7,189 bases of DNA from Pseudomonadota bacterium (GTDB lineage Bacteria; Desulfobacterota; Desulfobacteria; Desulfobacterales; Desulfobacteraceae), in the NCBI GenBank assembly GCA_018816605.1, contig JAHIVS010000246.1, forward strand, positions 1-7,189. The letters are read 5' to 3'. The position numbers and the translations under genes are program-made. Shown here piece by piece: positions 5,323 to 7,189 of the stretch. The notes beneath the pieces were generated by a model that saw only the letters and a list, made by a program, of their open reading frames with translations, did not search any database and had not been told where the DNA came from. Numbering within the stretch: the stretch's first letter is position 1; each line of letters starts with the position of its first letter.

Positions 5323-6873
5323 ATGTACACCCTGGGCGACATCCCGCGCAAAAGCGCAGCCCTGTATCCGGATCGGATTGCCACGGTGTTTGAAGGCCGA
5401 TCCCAGACCCACGATGAACTCAATCGCCGGGTGAACCGCCTGGCCCATGCCCTGACCCGCCTGGGATACCGGTACGGAGACCGCATCGCGGTGCTGGCGG
5501 AAAACACCCCCAAGTACCTGGAAACTTACTTTGCGGCAGCCAAGCTGGGCATGAGCGTGATCCCGCTGAATTTCAGGCTGGCCGACCCCGAGATCCTTCA
5601 CATCCTCAAGGATTGCGAAGCCAAGGCCTTTTTTGCCGGGGACGGCTATGAGGAACGGGCGCAGCATTTGCGGGAAGCGCTGCCCGACATCCCCTCCTGG
5701 ATCGCCTTTGACAATGAGACCCCTGGATTTCTGTTCCATGAAACCCTGCTGCAGGGGGCGCCGGACACCGAACCCGAGGTGGATGTGGATGAGCTGGACC
5801 TTGCGGTGCTGATGTATACCGGCGGCACTACCGGCCTGCCAAAGGGGGTCATGATGTCCCATCTGAACCTCATGACCGCCTTTATCTCCGGGAACCTGGC
5901 CCGGGGCTTTACCTGGAAGGACGCCACCTGCTTTGTCCTGCCCCTGTTCCATGTCTCTTTCTGGCCGGCTTTCTGCGTCCTCATGGTGGGCGGCAAGGTG
6001 GTCATCAACCGCAAACCGGATCTCAACGGGATCCTCAAGTTAATCCAGGACGAAAAGTGCACCCACATCAATGCAGTACCTACCATTTACGGTTGGATGT
6101 TCCAGTTTGCCGATATGGATGCATATGACCTGTCCAGCCTGACCTCCGTGACATACGCGGGCAGCCCCATGCCCGGAGAAATCATCCGGCAAAGCCTCAC
6201 CCGATTCGGCCCCATCCTGGCCCAGGGCTACGGCATGACGGAAGCCCTGGGCGTTTCACAACTGGCGGAATGGGACCATTGCCTTGAGGGGGAAACGTCA
6301 CGGCTGTTGACCAGTGCCGGCAAACCTGCCTATTGCGCCCAGATTCAGGTGCGGGATGAAAAGGGCCAGCCTGTGGCCCCGGGAACCATCGGAGAGATCG
6401 TGGTACGGGGCAAACATGTCATGATGGGGTATTGGAAGAATCCTGAACTCACCCAAACCACCATACGGGACAACTGGTATTTCACCGGGGACATGGGTTT
6501 CCTGGATGCCGACGGATACCTGTTTCTGGTGGACCGCAAGGCAGATATGATCGTCACGGGCGGGGAAAATGTCTACCCAAAGGAGGTAGAGGATGTCCTC
6601 TACGATCACCCGGCCGTGGGCATGGCGGCCGTGGTCTCAGCCCCGGACGATAAATGGGGGGAACGGGTCCAGGCCGTCGTGGTGCTGAAGCCTGGTGAAA
6701 CAACGGTCCTGCCCGAGGAGTTGATCGGCTTCTGCAAGGAGAGACTGGCCGGATACAAATGCCCAAAATCAATTAAGATTTGGGAATCCATCCCCACCAC
6801 CCCGGTGGGAAAGATCCTGCGCAAGGATGTGAAAAAGAAGTTCTGGGAAGGCCATGACCGCAGCATTGCCTGA
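5323..6873 (+). CDS. AMP-forming acyl-CoA synthetase (ANL superfamily)
   Basis: This 516-residue enzyme is predicted to activate a carboxylic acid to its CoA thioester in two steps through an acyl-adenylate. All diagnostic motifs are in order: the phosphate loop 'YTGGTTGLPKG' (165-175), 'QGYGMTEA' (301-308), 'YFTGDMG' (386-392), the hinge 'DRKADMIVTGGENVYP' (404-419) and the C-terminal 'PTTPVGKILRK' (491-501), where Lys497 is the adenylation lysine. Length and motif forms match the fatty-acyl/medium-chain and aryl-acid ligases, and specificity cannot be told from these motifs. No signal peptide or membrane segment is seen. AAGGAGG (5311-5317) overlaps the dehydrogenase stop codon and the gap is 11 bases, so the two genes are almost certainly cotranscribed. 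It supplies the CoA-ester entry step to the pathway, in contrast to the CoA-transferases used in Bbs clusters. Confidence 0.95.
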   Translation: MYTLGDIPRKSAALYPDRIATVFEGRSQTHDELNRRVNRLAHALTRLGYRYGDRIAVLAENTPKYLETYFAAAKLGMSVIPLNFRLADPEILHILKDCEAKAFFAGDGYEERAQHLREALPDIPSWIAFDNETPGFLFHETLLQGAPDTEPEVDVDELDLAVLMYTGGTTGLPKGVMMSHLNLMTAFISGNLARGFTWKDATCFVLPLFHVSFWPAFCVLMVGGKVVINRKPDLNGILKLIQDEKCTHINAVPTIYGWMFQFADMDAYDLSSLTSVTYAGSPMPGEIIRQSLTRFGPILAQGYGMTEALGVSQLAEWDHCLEGETSRLLTSAGKPAYCAQIQVRDEKGQPVAPGTIGEIVVRGKHVMMGYWKNPELTQTTIRDNWYFTGDMGFLDADGYLFLVDRKADMIVTGGENVYPKEVEDVLYDHPAVGMAAVVSAPDDKWGERVQAVVVLKPGETTVLPEELIGFCKERLAGYKCPKSIKIWESIPTTPVGKILRKDVKKKFWEGHDRSIA

Positions 6874-6945
6874 ACCGCGGAAGAGGCGGTGCAGCTGCCG
6901 CCCCCGGAGGCAACAACCCAAGCTTTCAACCCCAAAGGAGCCATT
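6874..6945. other. 72-base intercistronic gap with mutually exclusive hairpins
   Basis: This is the longest gap in the operon. ACCGC (6874-6878) can pair with GCGGT (6886-6890), or GGCGG (6885-6889) can pair with CCGCC (6898-6902); both cannot form together. There is no T-run, so a terminator is unlikely. AAAGGAG at 6934-6940 is the ribosome site of the next gene. The stems could adjust downstream expression or mRNA processing, or be chance in G/C-rich DNA. Confidence 0.35.
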
Positions 6946-7189
6946 ATGAGCGACACGACAAAACAAGAATACTTTAAAATCGACCCTGAAGCCCATTTGA
7001 TAGGGACCATGGAAACCGTGAACCATTTTCCCGGGGTTCAAATGTGGTGGAAGGCCATTGACAACATCCACCGCCCCCTGATCACCGGTGCGCCGCCGGA
7101 CATGTACGCCGAAATAGAGGAATGGGAGCTTTCCAAGAACGCTGATCCGGAAAACCTGATCCGGGCCATGGACAAGTACGGGGTGGATA
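6946..7189 (+). CDS. Amidohydrolase-2 family protein, N-terminal fragment
   Basis: The ATG at 6946 follows AAAGGAG by five bases; 81 codons are visible and the gene runs off the window. The opening 'YFKIDPEAHLIG' (9-20) and the later 'ENLIRAMDKYGVD' (69-81) match the first strand and first helix of metal-dependent TIM-barrel enzymes of the amidohydrolase-2 family (ACMSD/gamma-resorcylate decarboxylase-like). The metal motif after the first strand is E-x-H (Glu15, His17), not H-x-H. E-x-H is known in non-oxidative aryl decarboxylases such as gamma-resorcylate decarboxylase. In an acyl-CoA operon it might decarboxylate or hydrolytically open a cyclic intermediate. The fragment is too short to choose. 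Same strand, operon-like spacing. Confidence 0.65.
   Translation, partial: MSDTTKQEYFKIDPEAHLIGTMETVNHFPGVQMWWKAIDNIHRPLITGAPPDMYAEIEEWELSKNADPENLIRAMDKYGVD

Noticed and set aside
5227..5952. 241-codon minus-strand open frame across the dehydrogenase/ligase junction
   Set aside because: It is antisense to two well-supported genes and shows no domain or start signal.
1..7189. CRISPR array, tRNA, rRNA or complete insertion sequence
   Set aside because: No regularly spaced repeats, cloverleaf, rRNA-like sequence or transposase domain was recognised.

Overview
The window reads as chromosomal DNA of an anaerobic, probably sulfate-reducing bacterium of the Desulfobacterota (Desulfobacteraceae-like). 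This is inferred from a MerR/TetR hybrid regulator, an unusual acyl-CoA catabolic operon, strong AGGAGG-type ribosome sites and G/C-ending codons. No marker gene fixes the taxonomy. The first ~0.5 kb is visibly more A/T-rich than the operon.

Layout: (i) 1-148 is the 3' end of a LuxR/NarL-type response regulator on the + strand. (ii) 149-494 is a gene-free stretch between convergent genes, rich in inverted repeats, with no convincing ORF. (iii) 495-1349, minus strand, encodes a 284-aa regulator with an N-terminal MerR-type helix-turn-helix fused to a TetR-type DNA-binding domain. It has a near-consensus promoter whose -10 box sits at the centre of a perfect 10-bp inverted repeat. (iv) 1350-1633 is the divergent control region. 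(v) From 1634 to the window end runs a tightly packed + strand operon: a DitF/BbsB-like thiolase, a fusion of a DUF35 zinc-ribbon/OB domain to an enoyl-CoA hydratase, an acyl-CoA dehydrogenase, an AMP-forming acyl-CoA ligase, and the start of an amidohydrolase-2 family protein.

How the genes may work together: the ligase would activate a free carboxylic acid, the dehydrogenase would introduce a 2,3-double bond, the crotonase half of the fusion would hydrate it, and the thiolase, in complex with the fused DUF35 part, would cleave the 3-oxoacyl-CoA. No 3-hydroxyacyl-CoA dehydrogenase is visible. The amidohydrolase suggests a ring-opening hydrolysis or a decarboxylation on a cyclic or aromatic substrate. 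The gene set resembles the Bbs (benzylsuccinate) beta-oxidation module, and functionally the mycobacterial Ltp2/ChsH2/ChsE steroid side-chain module, but with a different domain architecture. The substrate cannot be read from the sequence.

Most notable: the DUF35-crotonase fusion next to a DUF35-dependent type of thiolase, the dehydrogenase whose usual C-terminal catalytic Glu position is Pro, the two-headed regulator with an operator-like palindrome on its own promoter, and an E-x-H (not H-x-H) metal motif in the amidohydrolase.
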